From Conchocele bisecta (taxonomy: Eukaryota; Mollusca; Bivalvia; Lucinida; Thyasiridae): a stretch of 64,000 nucleotides of DNA. How positions within the stretch are numbered: the first letter of the stretch is position 1; each line of letters starts with the position of its first letter. The notes under the pieces were generated by a model that saw only the letters and a program-made list of their open reading frames with translations, was not told the DNA's origin and made no database searches. Shown here one piece after another: positions 33,350-45,104 of this stretch. The DNA is taken from positions 5,784,323 through 5,848,322 of the forward strand of contig CM055279.1 in NCBI GenBank assembly GCA_029237695.1, read 5' to 3'. A program made the position numbers and the translations under genes.

Positions 33350-35240
33350 ACCCTGGGCATAGTGTGATAATCCATGCATCGGTGTAGAAGATATAGAGCG
33401 GAAGGGAATTTCAATAGGTTTGACCTTTGACCTTCAACTATGACCTTGACCTTGGACGTAGGTGCGTGGTTATTGATCGAGACACACCTTCTCATCCTGA
33501 GAAACATTTGTGCCAAGGCATTTCATAATCCATGCATCGTTGTAGAAGATATAGAGCGGAAGGGAATTTCAATAGGTTTGACCTTTGACCTTCAACTGTG
33601 ACCTTGGATGTAGGTGCGTGGTTAGCAATTTGATAATCCATGCATCAGTGTAGAAGATATAGAGCAGAAGGGAATTTCAATAGGTTTGACCTTTGACCTT
33701 CAAATGTGACCTTAACCTTGGACGTAGGTGCGTGGTTATTGATCGCGACACACCTTCTCATCATGAGAAACATTTGTGCTAAGCCATTTGATAATCCATG
33801 CATCGGTGTAGAAGACATAGAGCGGAAGGGAATTTCAATAGGTTTGACTTTTGACCTTCAACAGTGACCTTGACCTCGGACGTAGGTGCGTGGTTATTGA
33901 TCGCGACACACCTTCTCATCGTGAGAAACATTTGTGCCAAGCCATTTGGGAATTTCAATATTTTTGACCTTTGACCTTCAACTGTGACCTTGACCTTGGA
34001 TGTAGGTGCATGGTTATTGATCGCGACACACCTTCTCATCCTGAGAAACATTTGTGCCAAGGCATTTGATAATCCATGCATCGGTGTAAAAGATATAGAG
34101 CGGAAGGGAATTTAAATAGGTTTGACCTTTGACCTTCAACTGTGACCTTGACCTTGGACGTAGGTGCGTGGTTATTGATTGCGACACACCTTCTCATCAT
34201 GAGAAACATTTGTGCCAAGCCATTTGATAATCCATGCATCGGTGTAGAAGATATAGAGCGGAAGGGAATTTCAATAGGTTTGACCTTTGACCTTCAACTG
34301 TGACCTTGGACGTAGGTGCGTGGTTAGCAATTTGATAATCCATGCATCGGTGTAGAAGATATAGAGCGGAAGGGAATTTCAATAGGTTTGACCTTTGACC
34401 TTCAACTGTGACCTTGACCTTGGACGTAGGTGCGTGGTTATTGATCGCGACACACCTTCTCATCATGAGAAACATTTGTGCTAAGCCATTTGATAATCCA
34501 TGCATCGGTGTAGAAGACATAGAGCGGAAGGGAATTTCAATAGGTTTGACCTTTGACCTTCAACAGTGACCTTGACCTCGGACGTAGGTGCGTGGTTATT
34601 GATCGCGACACACCTTCTCATCGTGAGAAACATTTGTGCCAAGCCATTTGGGAATTTCAATATTTTTGACCTTTGACCTTCAACTGTGACCTTGACCTTG
34701 GATGTAGGTGCATGGTTATTGATCGCGACACACCTTCTCATCCCGAGAAACATTTGTGCCAAGGCATTTGATAATCCATGCATCTGATGCAAGCATTGAT
34801 TTATCCATGCATCGTGTAGAAGATCATAGAGCCGGAGGGAATTTCAATAAGGTGGGACTTTGACCTTTGACCTTCAACTGTGACCTTGACCTTGGACGGT
34901 AGGTGCGTGGTTATTGATTGCGACACACCTTCTCATCTATGAGAAACATTTTGTGCCAATTTCATTTGATAATCCATGCATCGGTGGTAAGAAGATATAG
35001 AGCGGAAGGGAATTTTCAATAGGTTTGACCTTTGACCTTCAACTGTGACCTTGACCTTGGACGTAGGTCGTGGTTATTGATTGCGAGACACACTTCTCAT
35101 CATGAGAAAACATTTTGTGCCAAGCCATTTGATAATCCATGCATCGGTGTAGAAGATATAGAGCGGAAGGGAATTTCAATAGGTTTGACCTTTGACCTTC
35201 AACAGTGACCTTGACCTTGGACGTAGGTGCGTGGTTTTCC
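33350..35240. repeat. Array 1: 157-bp units with TGACCTTTGACCT
   Basis: Thirteen units, full length about 157 bp with shortened forms of about 109 and 120 bp. Each has GATAATCCATGCATCGGTGT, GTTTGACCTTTGACCTTCAA, GTGACCTTGACCTTGGACGT and GACACACCTTCTCATC. Minus-strand frames stay open across some units because 157-bp units and short forms happen to avoid stops. I do not regard them as coding. Confidence 0.85.
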
Positions 35241-36810
35241 AAGTATGGTTGCTGTAGGCCCAGGAGTATTCCATATACAAGCTTGAGTAAAAACCGTAAC
35301 CAATGGGAGATAACTAAGTAATCCAAGGATAAAAGTAGGTCAAGGTCAAATATAGGTCAGGGATTATTGATGTACATCACTAGGAGATGAAGTTGTCCAA
35401 GTATGGTTGATGTAGGCCCCGAAGTATTCCATATACAAGCTTGACTATAAACATTAACCAAGTAATTCAAGGTTAAATGTAGGTGAAGGTAAAATAAAGG
35501 TCAGGGGTTATTGATGTACATCCCTATGAGAAAAAGTTATCCAAGTATGGTGTATGTATGCACAATAGTATTCCATCTACAAGCTTGACTAATAACCTTA
35601 ACCAAGGTTGAGTAAAAACCTTAACCAAGGGGAATTAAGTAAGTAATTTAAGGTTAAATGTAGGTCACGGTCAAATATAGGTCAGGGGTTGTTGATGTAC
35701 ATCACTAGGAGATGAAGTTGTCCAAGTATGGTTGGTGTAGGGCCATGAGTATTCCATCTAAAAGCTTGAGTAAAAACCTTAACCAAAGAGAATTAAGTAA
35801 GTAATTCAAGAGGAAATGTAGGTCAAGGTCAAATATAGATCAGGGGTTATTGATGTACATCACTATGAGAAAAGGTTGTCCAATTATGGTGTCTGATGCA
35901 CAATAGTATTCCATGTACAAGCTTGAGTAAAAAGCTTAACCAAGGTCGAGTAAGAACCTTAACCAAGGGGAATTAAGTAAGTAATTCAAGGTTAAATGTA
36001 GGTCAAGGTCAAAATATAGGTCAGGGGTTGTTGATGTACATCACTAGGAGATGAAGTTGTCAAGTATGGTTGGTGTAGGGCCAGGAGTATTCATGTACAA
36101 GCTTGATTAAAAACGTTAACCAAGGGGAATTAAGTTAATTCAAGAGGAAATGTAGGTCAAGGTCAAATATAGATCAGGGGTTGTTGATGTACATCACTAG
36201 GAGATGAAGTTGTACAAGTATGGTGGGTGTAGGGTCCAGTAGTATTCCATATAGAAGGTTGACTAAAAACCTTAACCAAAAGGAATTAAGTAAGTAATTG
36301 AAGAGGAAATGTAGGTCAAGGTCAAATATAGATCAGGGGTTATTGATGTACATACCTATGAGAAAAGGTTGTCGAAGTATGGTGTGTGGATGCACAATAG
36401 TATTCAATGTACAAGCTTGAAAAAAAAACCTTAACCAAGGTTGTCTAAAAACCTTAACCAAGGGAATTAAGTAAGTAATTCAAGAGGAAATAATATAGGT
36501 CAAGGTCAAATATAGATCAGGGGTTATTGATGTGCATCACTAGGAGATGAAGTTGTCCAAGTATGGTGGGTGTAGGGCCAGTAGTATTGCATATACAAAC
36601 TTGACTAAAAACCTTAACCAAGGTTGACTAAAAACCTTAACCAAGGGGAATTAACCAAGTAATTCAAGAGGAAATGGAGGTGAAGGTCAAATATAGATGA
36701 GGGGTTATTGATGTACATCACTAGGAGATGAAGTTGTCCAAGTATGGTGGGTGTAGGGCCAGTAGTATTCCATATACAAGCTTGACTAAAAACCTTAACC
36801 AAGGCGTGAC
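35240..36810. repeat. Array 2: about 140-185-bp units with AGGTCAAGGTCAAATA
   Basis: About nine units, each with AAGTATGGTGGGTGTAGGGC, GTATTCCATATACAAGCTTG, ACCTTAACCAAGG and GTAGGTCAAGGTCAAATATA, GATGTACATCACTAGGAGAT. The unit is unrelated in text to array 1 apart from the GGTCAAGGTCA motif. Confidence 0.85.
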
Positions 36811-37169
36811 GGTGACGCCGACGCCGACGCAGGGGTGACAACATAAGCTCTACTTATTCTTCGAATAGTCGAGCTAAAAAGCTAATGTGATATATACAGT
36901 GTATATAGTGTATACAGTGTACCGGGTATGGAAGGCGTCCGAGCCAATTCCCACCCTTAAATATGAGCCGAATGAATGAATACAGTGTAGACCCAGATCA
37001 GACTGTGCAGATTTTGCAACCAGTGTAGACCCAGTTTGTCAGTGTAGGCACAGATCAGTCTGATCAGGGCATATACTGTTTGCTATCGAGTCATCAAGTC
37101 ATTTCTGATGATTGATTGGGGTTTTACGTCCATTCAACAGCAAGGTCATACATATACAGTATGCTACGG

Positions 37170-37460
37170 TAGACGATTTCATCAAAATAGCTACGTATAC
37201 TTATCTATCTAGTTACGTATACTTTCAGAGGGTAATTATTTATTTGTATTGAAATGTATTATTTCATATACGTATATCTGTAGTGCTGTTTACATTTGAT
37301 GATTTAAAATTATGCAGTTTTCATATGCTTTATTTATTACATTACAACAACCATTGTTTTGATTAGAAATAATAAAACTATTAATGAATTTATGCATGAA
37401 TTGAAAATTGCACCGCCAAAGTATACTTAGCTCGATAAGTATACGTATTGATTTTGGTGA
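37170..37460. mobile_element. AAAGTATACTT MITE, diverged copy
   Basis: GTAGACGATTTCATCAAAAT at the left and ATTTTGGTGAAATCTGTAGCC at the right. The inner words are TACGTATACTT instead of AAGTATACTT. Confidence 0.7.
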
Positions 37461-37464
37461 AATC

Positions 37465-37760
37465 TGTAGCCTATTTAACCAAAATTGCAAAGTATACTTA
37501 TCTAGCAAAGTATACTTTGAGGGAGACATTTTCAATTTACGGATACATTCATTAATTTTTATTATACTGAATTTATTACATTATCACAGCCATTTTGGCT
37601 GTGATAATGTAATACATTCAGTATAATAATTCTGCATACTTAAATCATCAAATATATGCAGTGGTTAGTTCTATATGAAATAATGCATTTCGGGGAAAAT
37701 AAATGATTACTCCCTCAAAGTATACTTTGCTAGATAAGTATACTTTGCAATGTTGGTGAA
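37465..37760. mobile_element. AAAGTATACTT MITE, adjacent copy
   Basis: Directly follows the previous copy. Its centre is a perfect palindrome TATCACAGCCATTTTGGCTG/TGATA. A further half end (GCTAGACAAGTATACTTTGA) occurs past 41187. Confidence 0.8.
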
Positions 37761-37761
37761 A

Positions 37762-40700
37762 TCAGTTTGTTTGTTGGGGTTTAACGGCCTATCAACAGCT
37801 AAGGTCATTTAAGGCCAGGTCAATGGGTTTAGTACTAAATCCGATATATTACATGTACAAGTACATGTACATTTTCAAGTACATGTACAAATGGGGGAAA
37901 ACTGCCCTGAAATCAGAATAATGCTGATCTGATGCCAGGTCCTTGCCACACCAGAATCACTTGGCCCCTCCCAAAGGCAGTAGGATCAGTAATAATCTTA
38001 CTACTTTTATAATGGACAATAACCAAATTCAACTCCCAGGTAACAAGAGCCAAAGATAACAAGAGCTGTAGGAGAACAGCATAGCTCGACTACGAGGGTT
38101 GTCGATGTACACATAGCTTGACAAAGAAGGTGGCTGCGGCCTACATAAAAACCTTAACCAAGGTTGACTAAAAACATTAACCAAGGGAAACTAGAAATGT
38201 GGCCTGTCGGCACACGAATACCCACACTGGCAGCCAAAGAAAACGAGGCATTTTTTATCATAAGCCATTTAGCCGAGCGTTAAGGTTTCAAACGCATCAA
38301 GTCTGTGACCTTGACCCTGGGCATAGTGTGATAATCCATGCATCGGTGTAGAAGATATAGAGCGGAAGGGAATTTCAATAGGTTTGACCTTTGACCTTCA
38401 ACTATGAACTTGACCTTGGACATAGGTGCGTGGTTATTGATCGAGACACACCTTCTCATCCTGAGAAACATTTGTGCCAAGGCATTTGATAATCCATGCA
38501 TCGGTGTAGAAGATATAGAGTGGAAGCGAATTTCAATAGGTTTGACCTTTGACCTTCAACTGTGACCTTGGACGTAGGTGCGTGGTTATTGATTGCGACA
38601 CACCTTTTCATCATGAGAAACATCTGTGCCAAGCCATTTGATAATCCATGCATCGGTGTAGAAGACATAGAGAGGAAGGGAATTTCAATAGGTTTGACCT
38701 TTGACCTTCAACAGTGACCTTGACCTTGGACGTAGGTGCGTGGTTATTGATCGCGACACACCTTCTCATCGTGAGAAACATTTGTGCCAAGCCATTTGGG
38801 AATTTCAATATTTTTTACCTTTGAGCTTCAACTGTGACTTTGACCTTGGATGTAGGTGCGTGGTTATTGATCTCGACACACCTTCTCATCCTGAGAAACA
38901 TTTGTGCCAAGGCATTTGATAATCCATGCATCGGTGTAGAAGATATAGAGCAGAAGGGAATTTCAATAGGTTTGACCTTTGACCTTCAACTGTGACCTTG
39001 ACCTTGGACGTAGGTGCGTGGTTATTGATTGTGACACACCTTCTCAACATGAGAAACATCTGTGCCAAGCCATTTGATAATCCATGCATCGGTGTAGAAG
39101 ATATAGAGCGGAAGGGAATTTCAATAGGTTTGACCTTTGACCTTCAACAGTGACCTTGAACGTAGGTGCGTGGTTAGCAATTTGATAATCCATGCATCAG
39201 TGTAGAAGATATAGAGCGGATGGGAATTTCAATAGGTTTGACCTTTGACCTTCAACTGTGACCTTGACCTTGGACGTAGGTGCGTGGTTATTGATGGCGA
39301 CACACCTTCTCATCATGAGAAACATTTTGTTGCCAAGCCATTTGATAATCCATGCATCGGTGTAGAAGATATAGAGTGGAAGGGAATTTCAATAGGTTTG
39401 ACCTTTGACCTTCAACAGTGACCGTGACCTTGGACGTAGATGTGTGGTTTTCCAAATATGGTTGCTGTAGGCCCAGGAGTATTCCATATACAAGCTTGAG
39501 TAAAAAACGTAACCAAGGGGAGATAACTAAGTAATCCAAGGATAAAAGTAGGTCAAGGTCAAATATAGGTGAGGGATTATTGATGTACATCACTAGGAGA
39601 TGAAGTTGTCCAAGTATGGTTGATGTAGACCCAGAAGTATTCCATATACAAGCTTGACTATAAACATTAACCAAGTAATTCAAGGTTAAATGTAGGTGAA
39701 GGTAAAATAAAGGTCAGGGGTTATTGATGTACATCCCTATGAGAAAAAGTTATCCAAGTATGGTGTCTGTATGCACAATAGTATTCCATCTACAAGCTTG
39801 ACTAAAAACCTTAACCAAGGTTGAGTAAAAACCTTAACCAAGGGGAATTAAGTAAGTAATTTAAGGTTAAATGTAGGTCAAGGTCAAATATAGGTCAGGG
39901 GTTGTTGATGTACATCACTAAGAGATGAAGTTGTCCCAGTATGGTTGGTGTAGGGCCATGAGTATTCCATCTACAAGCTTGACTAAAAACCTTAACCAAA
40001 GAGAATTAAATAAGTAATTCAAGAGGAAATGTAGGTCAAGGTCAAATATAGATCAGGGGTTATTGATGTACATCACTATGAGAAAAGGTTGTCCAATTAT
40101 GGTGTCTGTATGCACAATAGTATTCCATGTACAAGCTTGAGTAAAAAGCTTAACCAAGGTCGAGTAAAAACCTTAACCAAGGGGAATTAAGTAAGTAATT
40201 CAAGGTTAAATGTAGGTCAAGGTCAAATATAGGTCAGGGGTTGTTGATGTACATCACTAGGAGATGAAGTTGTACAAGTATGGTTGGTGTAGGGCCAGGA
40301 GTAGTCCATCTACAAGCTTGACAAAAAACGTTAACCAAGGGGAATTAAGTAATTCAAGAGGAAATGTAGGTCAAGGTCAAATATAGATCAGAGGCTGTTG
40401 ATGTACATCACTAGGAGATGAAGTTGACCAAGTATGGTGGGTGTAGGGCCAGTAGTATTCCATATAGAAGGTTGACTAAAAACCTTAACCAAAAGGAATT
40501 AAGTAAGTAATTGAAGAGGAAATGTAGGTGAAGGTCAAATATAGATCAGGGGTTATTGATGTACATACCTATGAGAAAAGGTTGTCGAAGTATGGTGTCT
40601 GGATGCACAATAGTATTCAATGTACAAGCTGAAAAAAAACCTTAACCAAGGTTGACTAAAAACCTTAACCAAGGGGAATTAATAAGTAATAATTCAAGAG

Positions 40701-41181
40701 GAAATGTAGGTCAAGGTCAAATATAGATCAGGGGTTATTGATGTGCATCACTAGGAGATGAAGTTGTCCAAGTATGGTGGGTGTAGGGCCAGTAGTATTG
40801 CATATACAAACTTGACTAAAAACCTTAACCAAGGTTGACTAAAAACCGTAACCAAGGGGAATTAACCAAGTAATTCAAGAGGAAATGTAGGTCAAGGTCA
40901 AATATAGATGAGGGGTTATTGATGTACATCACTAGGAGATGAAGTTGTCCAAGTATGGTGGGTGTAGGGCCAGTAGTATTCCATATACAAGCTTGACTAA
41001 AAACCTTAACCAAGGCGTGACGGTGACGCCGACGCCGACGCCGGGGTGACAACATAAGCTCTACTTATTCTTCGAATAGTCGAGCTAAAAACGTACATGA
41101 GGGTCAAACCAGGCAAATCGTGATTCCTATAAGGAGGAACCCTAACGTTAATTTACGCCGTCTCGTTCGCCCGACCACCAC
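37762..41181 (-). mobile_element. 4262-type SINE split by element II
   Basis: The minus-oriented SINE runs from GTTTGTTGGGGTTTAACGGC to CAAAGATA at 38058 and resumes AAAACGTACATGAGGGTCAA to about 41181. The two parts together make a full copy of about 390 bp. Confidence 0.8.
38059..41086 (+). mobile_element. Bipartite tandem-array element II (3.03 kb)
   Basis: Same ends and same order of parts as element I, with 8 units of array 1 (38290-39450) and about 9 units of array 2 (39450-41010). It is about 0.75 kb shorter because array 1 has fewer units. The interrupted SINE fixes its boundaries: GATA|...|AAAACGT. Both copies carry a piece starting ACTAGAAATGTGGCCTGTCG that also begins another element at 50645. 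Confidence 0.8.
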
Positions 41182-41392
41182 TCACTTGCTAGACAAGTAT
41201 ACTTTGAAATTTTGATAAAATTGGCTACTGTTACTAGAACACACCTGCATAATAGAAGCGGCATACAGTTAGTACTGAAAGTATAATGACTAGAAAATAG
41301 AACACGGATGCCCCACTTACAGCGTTGTCGATGTCACATGGAGGTCATGTGTTTCACAGTGAATTGCGGTATACATAACTGCCTCATGCTAA

Positions 41393-41620
41393 TCACAGGT
41401 TGAAGTAACGGACCGAGGTCTATAAATACATTAAATATACCTAAAAGCATTCATAAGTGGGAGAAAAAAAAGTTAAAAATAAAAATTCTTTACTCCCTCA
41501 TATGTGTATACGAGGGAGTAAATAATTTTTTTTTTAACTCTTTTTTTTCACTTATTAATGCTTTTATGTATATTTAATGTATTTATAGACCTCGGTCCGT
41601 TACTTCAACCTGTGATGGTA
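41393..41620. repeat. 228-bp foldback
   Basis: The left arm CACAGGTTGAAGTAACGGAC CGAGGTC and the right arm GACCTCGGTCCGTTACTTCA are inverted. The centre is CTCCCTCATATGTGTATACG AGGGAG. AT-rich inner arms. Confidence 0.85.
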
Positions 41621-41639
41621 GTGTGCCAGTATGGTAGCT

Positions 41640-41757
41640 GTAGTCTAATGCGATAGAAGATACAAGCCCAAACAAAAACTTTAACCGTGTGACGGACGGG
41701 ATGGACGGACAAAGGTAACACTAAATGCCCCTCTACTATTGTGGTGGGGCATAAGAA
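41640..41757 (+). mobile_element. Hairpin-ended element fragment
   Basis: GACGGACGGGATGGACGGAC microsatellite, then the hairpin ATGCCCCTCTACTATTGTGG/TGGGGCAT and AA. It resembles the right end of 14200-14690. Confidence 0.6.
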
Positions 41758-41759
41758 CT

Positions 41760-42300
41760 TTCTGTTTCAGCACTGAAAGCCAGTGTCCTGATCCAGTGTC
41801 GGACACCCTTATTACACCGAGTCAAAACCTTTACATGTGCGTGCTTGGTGATCAGACGCTATACTGGTCCAAAACCCAATAAGTCTCTTTGTTCAAACCG
41901 CCCACATGTGGAGAGATAAGATATTACTTATTATGAGAAAAGCTATGGTATTACGCACCTGCGAAAATATGCAATATTTCATAAACGATATTTACAAAAT
42001 ATGAATTCCGCATTTGCTATGGAAATTTTGTCATATTTCAATGTCATTTACAGAAAATATCACAGTTTCTGTAAATATATTTCATGAAAAATTGCACATG
42101 TTCTTAGGTACAAAATCACATGGAGTGTCTCAAATATGGTGGTAAATATGGTGGTAAATATGGTGGTAAAGGTGTGTTCATCAACCACTCTTGGTTTAGT
42201 AACTAGATTTACTTGGCGGTTTACAAAAATCTTAATAAAAACAAAATCCCACCGGTGCCACGTTATTAAAAAATTTGGATGAGAATGAATTGCCTATGGC
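41760..42300. other. No supported gene
   Basis: A GGTGGTAAATATGGT triplicate near 42138-42170 and a TGTGACTGG MITE fragment near 41850-41900. Otherwise nothing that I can support. Confidence 0.4.
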
Positions 42301-42545
42301 CTGAGCATCTAGTGTAGCTCTAGATAAATACACAACTAACTTTGACCAGAGGTAGCTTTGGAACATTATGTTTCTAAATCATGAATATGCCCAAAAACAT
42401 GTATACTGGACTCACTGGAGGAACTCTTACAAACTGTTTGACGTAATTGTAAATCGACGGACGGATGTACGGACCTATGGAACCACAAGAGCAACGCAAT
42501 ATGCCCCCCTCCCCCCCCTTGTTATTGCATAGGGGACATAAAAAG
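42300..42545 (+). mobile_element. Hairpin-ended element fragment
   Basis: GACGGACGGATGTACGGACC followed by ATGCCCCCCTCC...TGCATAGGGGACAT. Same class as 41640-41757, left boundary unclear. Confidence 0.5.
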
Positions 42546-42879
42546 GTACTTTGGTTCTCAGATATCCCTGCGCATTGATAATTTTATCATCAGGAGAAAT
42601 AAAATCTTACTGTAAATTCGCCACATGATCAAATAAAACACACTACCATGCCAAAATATGTTAATTCCAATAATGTCTAACGAAAATCTGGTGATTTTTC
42701 ATGTCTAAAGAGGTTGTAGTAACTTTATAGAACATAATATATGTATCTGACGTGTCTGAGAACAAAAGTACTTTTTTATGGCCTTGTAAAACTTATAGAG
42801 TAATTATTCAGTACTCAGACTTGCACCATTGTACTGGGTCAGAAATCTATATAAACATAAACATGTTAAGCAGGGGCAG

Positions 42880-43145
42880 GGGCTCACGGATACGCCCCCC
42901 CCCCCCCCACCCGACCAACACATATTTTCTAAGTCATTTGACCTTGACATTTGTCATGAAAGCCACATGGGCGGGCTATAGAATGAAACTACGAATGATG
43001 ATAACAATGTATATGAAGTTTCAAGTCAATTTGACGTACGTTGCAGAGATAATGGGTACCCAAAAACTTTTAACACAAATCTTACGGACGGAGAGACGGA
43101 ATGACAAAAACTATACATCCCCCAAAATACTTCAAACAAGATAGT
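42880..43145 (+). repeat. Diverged hairpin-type element fragment with C run
   Basis: A C run at 42896-42909, then CATTTGACCTTGACATTTGTC, GGACGGAGAGACGGA and ACATCCCCCAAA. The layout suggests a decayed element of the ACGG-microsatellite class. Confidence 0.4.
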
Positions 43146-43349
43146 ATACAGTCAAACCTGTGAATAAAGGCCAGCCATTGGAAGTGAAAAATCTGGACTT
43201 TGTCCACAGGGTTATTTATATTGTAAGTGTGCCAGTGGGACAACACAACAGTGGCCTTTACAGCCAGGTGATAGCTATTCGGAGGTGGTCTTCAGCACAG
43301 GTTCGACTGTATCTTTAATCCTCCAAATGAAAGAGTCCAATTATGTCCG

Positions 43350-43396
43350 AGCATCGAGTACCAAGTATGTACTCAGTACATACTTGGTACTCGATG
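43350..43396. repeat. Perfect palindrome
   Basis: CATCGAGTACCAAGTATGTA and its inverse around ACTCAGT. Confidence 0.85.
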
Positions 43397-43407
43397 CAAT
43401 GGAACCA

Positions 43408-43769
43408 GAGCTCCAGATAAGGTGCGTATTGGCGTATTTTACGCACTTATTTTAGTCGAATACGGATTGATTATCGAAAGTGGGAGTACAAAAAAACAAA
43501 CAGCAATGTAAAAATATGCATTGATTTGCAAATTAAGTAGTGAAATACTGCAATAAAGTTGAAAATTTACTTAGTTGAGCTACAAAAAGCAAAACTTTGC
43601 TTTTTGCAGCTCCAATAAATGAGTTTAAAAAAAATAATATATATTTTACCATTTGTTCCCTATTTAATAGGGAAGAAATCAATAGTACATTTGTAAAAGT
43701 AAAATATGCATTGAATTTGAAATCTGGGGGTATAATACTCTTTAGATACAAAACTTATCTGGAGCTCTG
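43408..43769. mobile_element. CTCCAGATAAG MITE, family B
   Basis: GAGCTCCAGATAAGGTGCGT to AACTTATCTGGAGCTC. The centre folds on AAAGCAAAACTTTGCTTTTT. A second right end with AATCTGGGGGTATAATACTC lies at 43957-44008, so the end is duplicated. Confidence 0.8.
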
Positions 43770-43837
43770 ATTAACCCATTGATGTATAAGGATACAATAA
43801 CTTTCGTTGAAAAAAAATATCAGATTTTCTGGTTTAT

Positions 43838-43933
43838 TTCTCAATAAAAGTATATGTTGTTACCCCTCATTTGAACCGTCTCACAGAGACGGTTCAAATG
43901 AGTCTTGACAACATATACTTTCGAGCAGAAATG
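43838..43933. repeat. Hairpin of the TTATTTCT/GTCTC family
   Basis: TTATTTCTCAATAAAAGTAT to the tip GAACCGTCTCACAGAGACGG, then the inverse arm to AGCAGAAATGAG. Confidence 0.85.
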
Positions 43934-44035
43934 AGGAAAATATGGATTTTTATTTTAGAAATCTGGGGGTATAATACTCTTTAGACACACAACTTATCTG
44001 GAGCTCTGGGAACAAAAACTAGTACAATCTTGGTA

Positions 44036-44086
44036 TTTCATTAGAATTGTCTCCAAAGAGACAATTCTAATGAAATACCAAGATGT
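44036..44086. repeat. Isolated centre of a family A MITE
   Basis: TTGGTATTTCATTAGAATTG, TCTCCAAAGAGA and the inverse arm form a perfect palindrome. It is the central hairpin of family A without the ends. Confidence 0.8.
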
Positions 44087-44139
44087 GTTTTCATATGCAG
44101 ATACTGAAATTATTTATGGATGCTTAAAACACTGGACTA

Positions 44140-44320
44140 CAACCTGACACCAAGACATATCTGTGATCTTATTTTTCTTGGGTTTCTTGGTCATTTATCT
44201 CAGGTGGTAATGTCTGATCGTGGCTCAGAATGATCAAATGCCTACTTTACAGTGAAACCTCTCTAAACCGGACACCCTGGGGACCTCCCAGGGTGTCCGG
44301 TTTAGAGAGGTTTCACTGTA
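44140..44320. mobile_element. CAGTG-ended MITE right half
   Basis: 44249-44320 is a near-perfect palindrome, ACAGTGAAACCTCTCTAAAC to its inverse around CCTGGGGACCTCCCAGG. The left part shares TTTCTTGGTCATTTATCTCA with 27020-27238. Confidence 0.8.
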
Positions 44321-44689
44321 CTGAAACTATTAATTGATGCTTAAAACGTTGGGTCTACAATTCTGATACAGATCGATTGATTGGGTTTTTATTTCCGTTC
44401 AACAGCAAGGAATGCATCTGTATGGGGAATGGGGAGAACTGTATATTCAGTATTAAAATTACAATAAAAACATTCAGCACTGAATGACGGTGACAATTTA
44501 ATATGAAATTTATTAAAATGTTTACTGATTTTACAAAATACGAGGTTATGCCGAGTTGCTGATGAAATAATTATTTGTCAGAAGCTAGCTTGTGTTTCAC
44601 TGTCAGATTGAATGGCGAACAGTGCATAAAGCTGGTCTGAATCTTCACTGTATGCAACTACCATGGACCTGTAGCATTACCAAATTATT

Positions 44690-44945
44690 CATATTAGTAA
44701 TCATTTATTTTTCATGAATTGCATTATGTCATATAGAACTAACGACGGCATAATATGATGATTAAAAGTATGCAGAAATATTATACTGAATTTATTACAT
44801 TATCACAGCCGAAATGGCTGTGATAATGTAATAAATTCAATATAAAAAGTAATAAATTTATCCTTAAATTGAAAATTTCTCCCTCAAAGTATACAATGCT
44901 ACTAATAGATATTAAGTATACTTTGCAATGTTGGTGAAATAGGCT
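44690..44945. mobile_element. AAAGTATACTT MITE, left end diverged
   Basis: Central palindrome TATCACAGCCGAAATGGCTG/TGATA and right end TTTGCAATGTTGGTGAAATA GGCTAC. It lies about 160 bp before the last exon of MRPL47. Confidence 0.75.
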
Positions 44946-45104
44946 ACTGGTCACAAATGAGAGTAATTATGTTACTATGGTAACAAATTCAGAAATATGA
45001 ATAATATTTTTCCCACTGTCTCAAAACTTCAAATATCTTTCTCCCACGGTCTCAAAACATCCATATCCTCATTTGTTAAATGTATAAATTCTTTGCTTAT
45101 TTCA

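Larger units (their letters stand above)
33095..36875 (+). mobile_element. Bipartite tandem-array element I (3.78 kb)
   Basis: Begins ACAAGAGCTGTAGGAGAACA and ends with the hairpin AGCTCTACTTATTC/GAATAGTCGAGCT, preceded by a GACGCCGACGCC microsatellite. AGCTCGACTA near the left end is the inverse of TAGTCGAGCT at the right end. Between them are two different arrays: 33350-35240 (13 units) and 35240-36810 (about 9 units). No protein is encoded. The layout (subterminal inverted repeats, terminal hairpin, microsatellite, tandem core) fits Helentron-associated non-autonomous elements. Inferred host site ATA|AAAA. Confidence 0.75.

Noticed and set aside
33316..35326. Minus-strand open frames of 66-107 codons with repeated HAPTSKVKVTVEGQ-like text
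   Set aside because: They follow the tandem units of array 1, restart with each unit and have no splice or start logic. Open frames in a repeat of this composition are expected.
33095..41086. CRISPR-like array
   Set aside because: Units are about 160 bp with no short repeat/unique spacer alternation, and the genome is animal.
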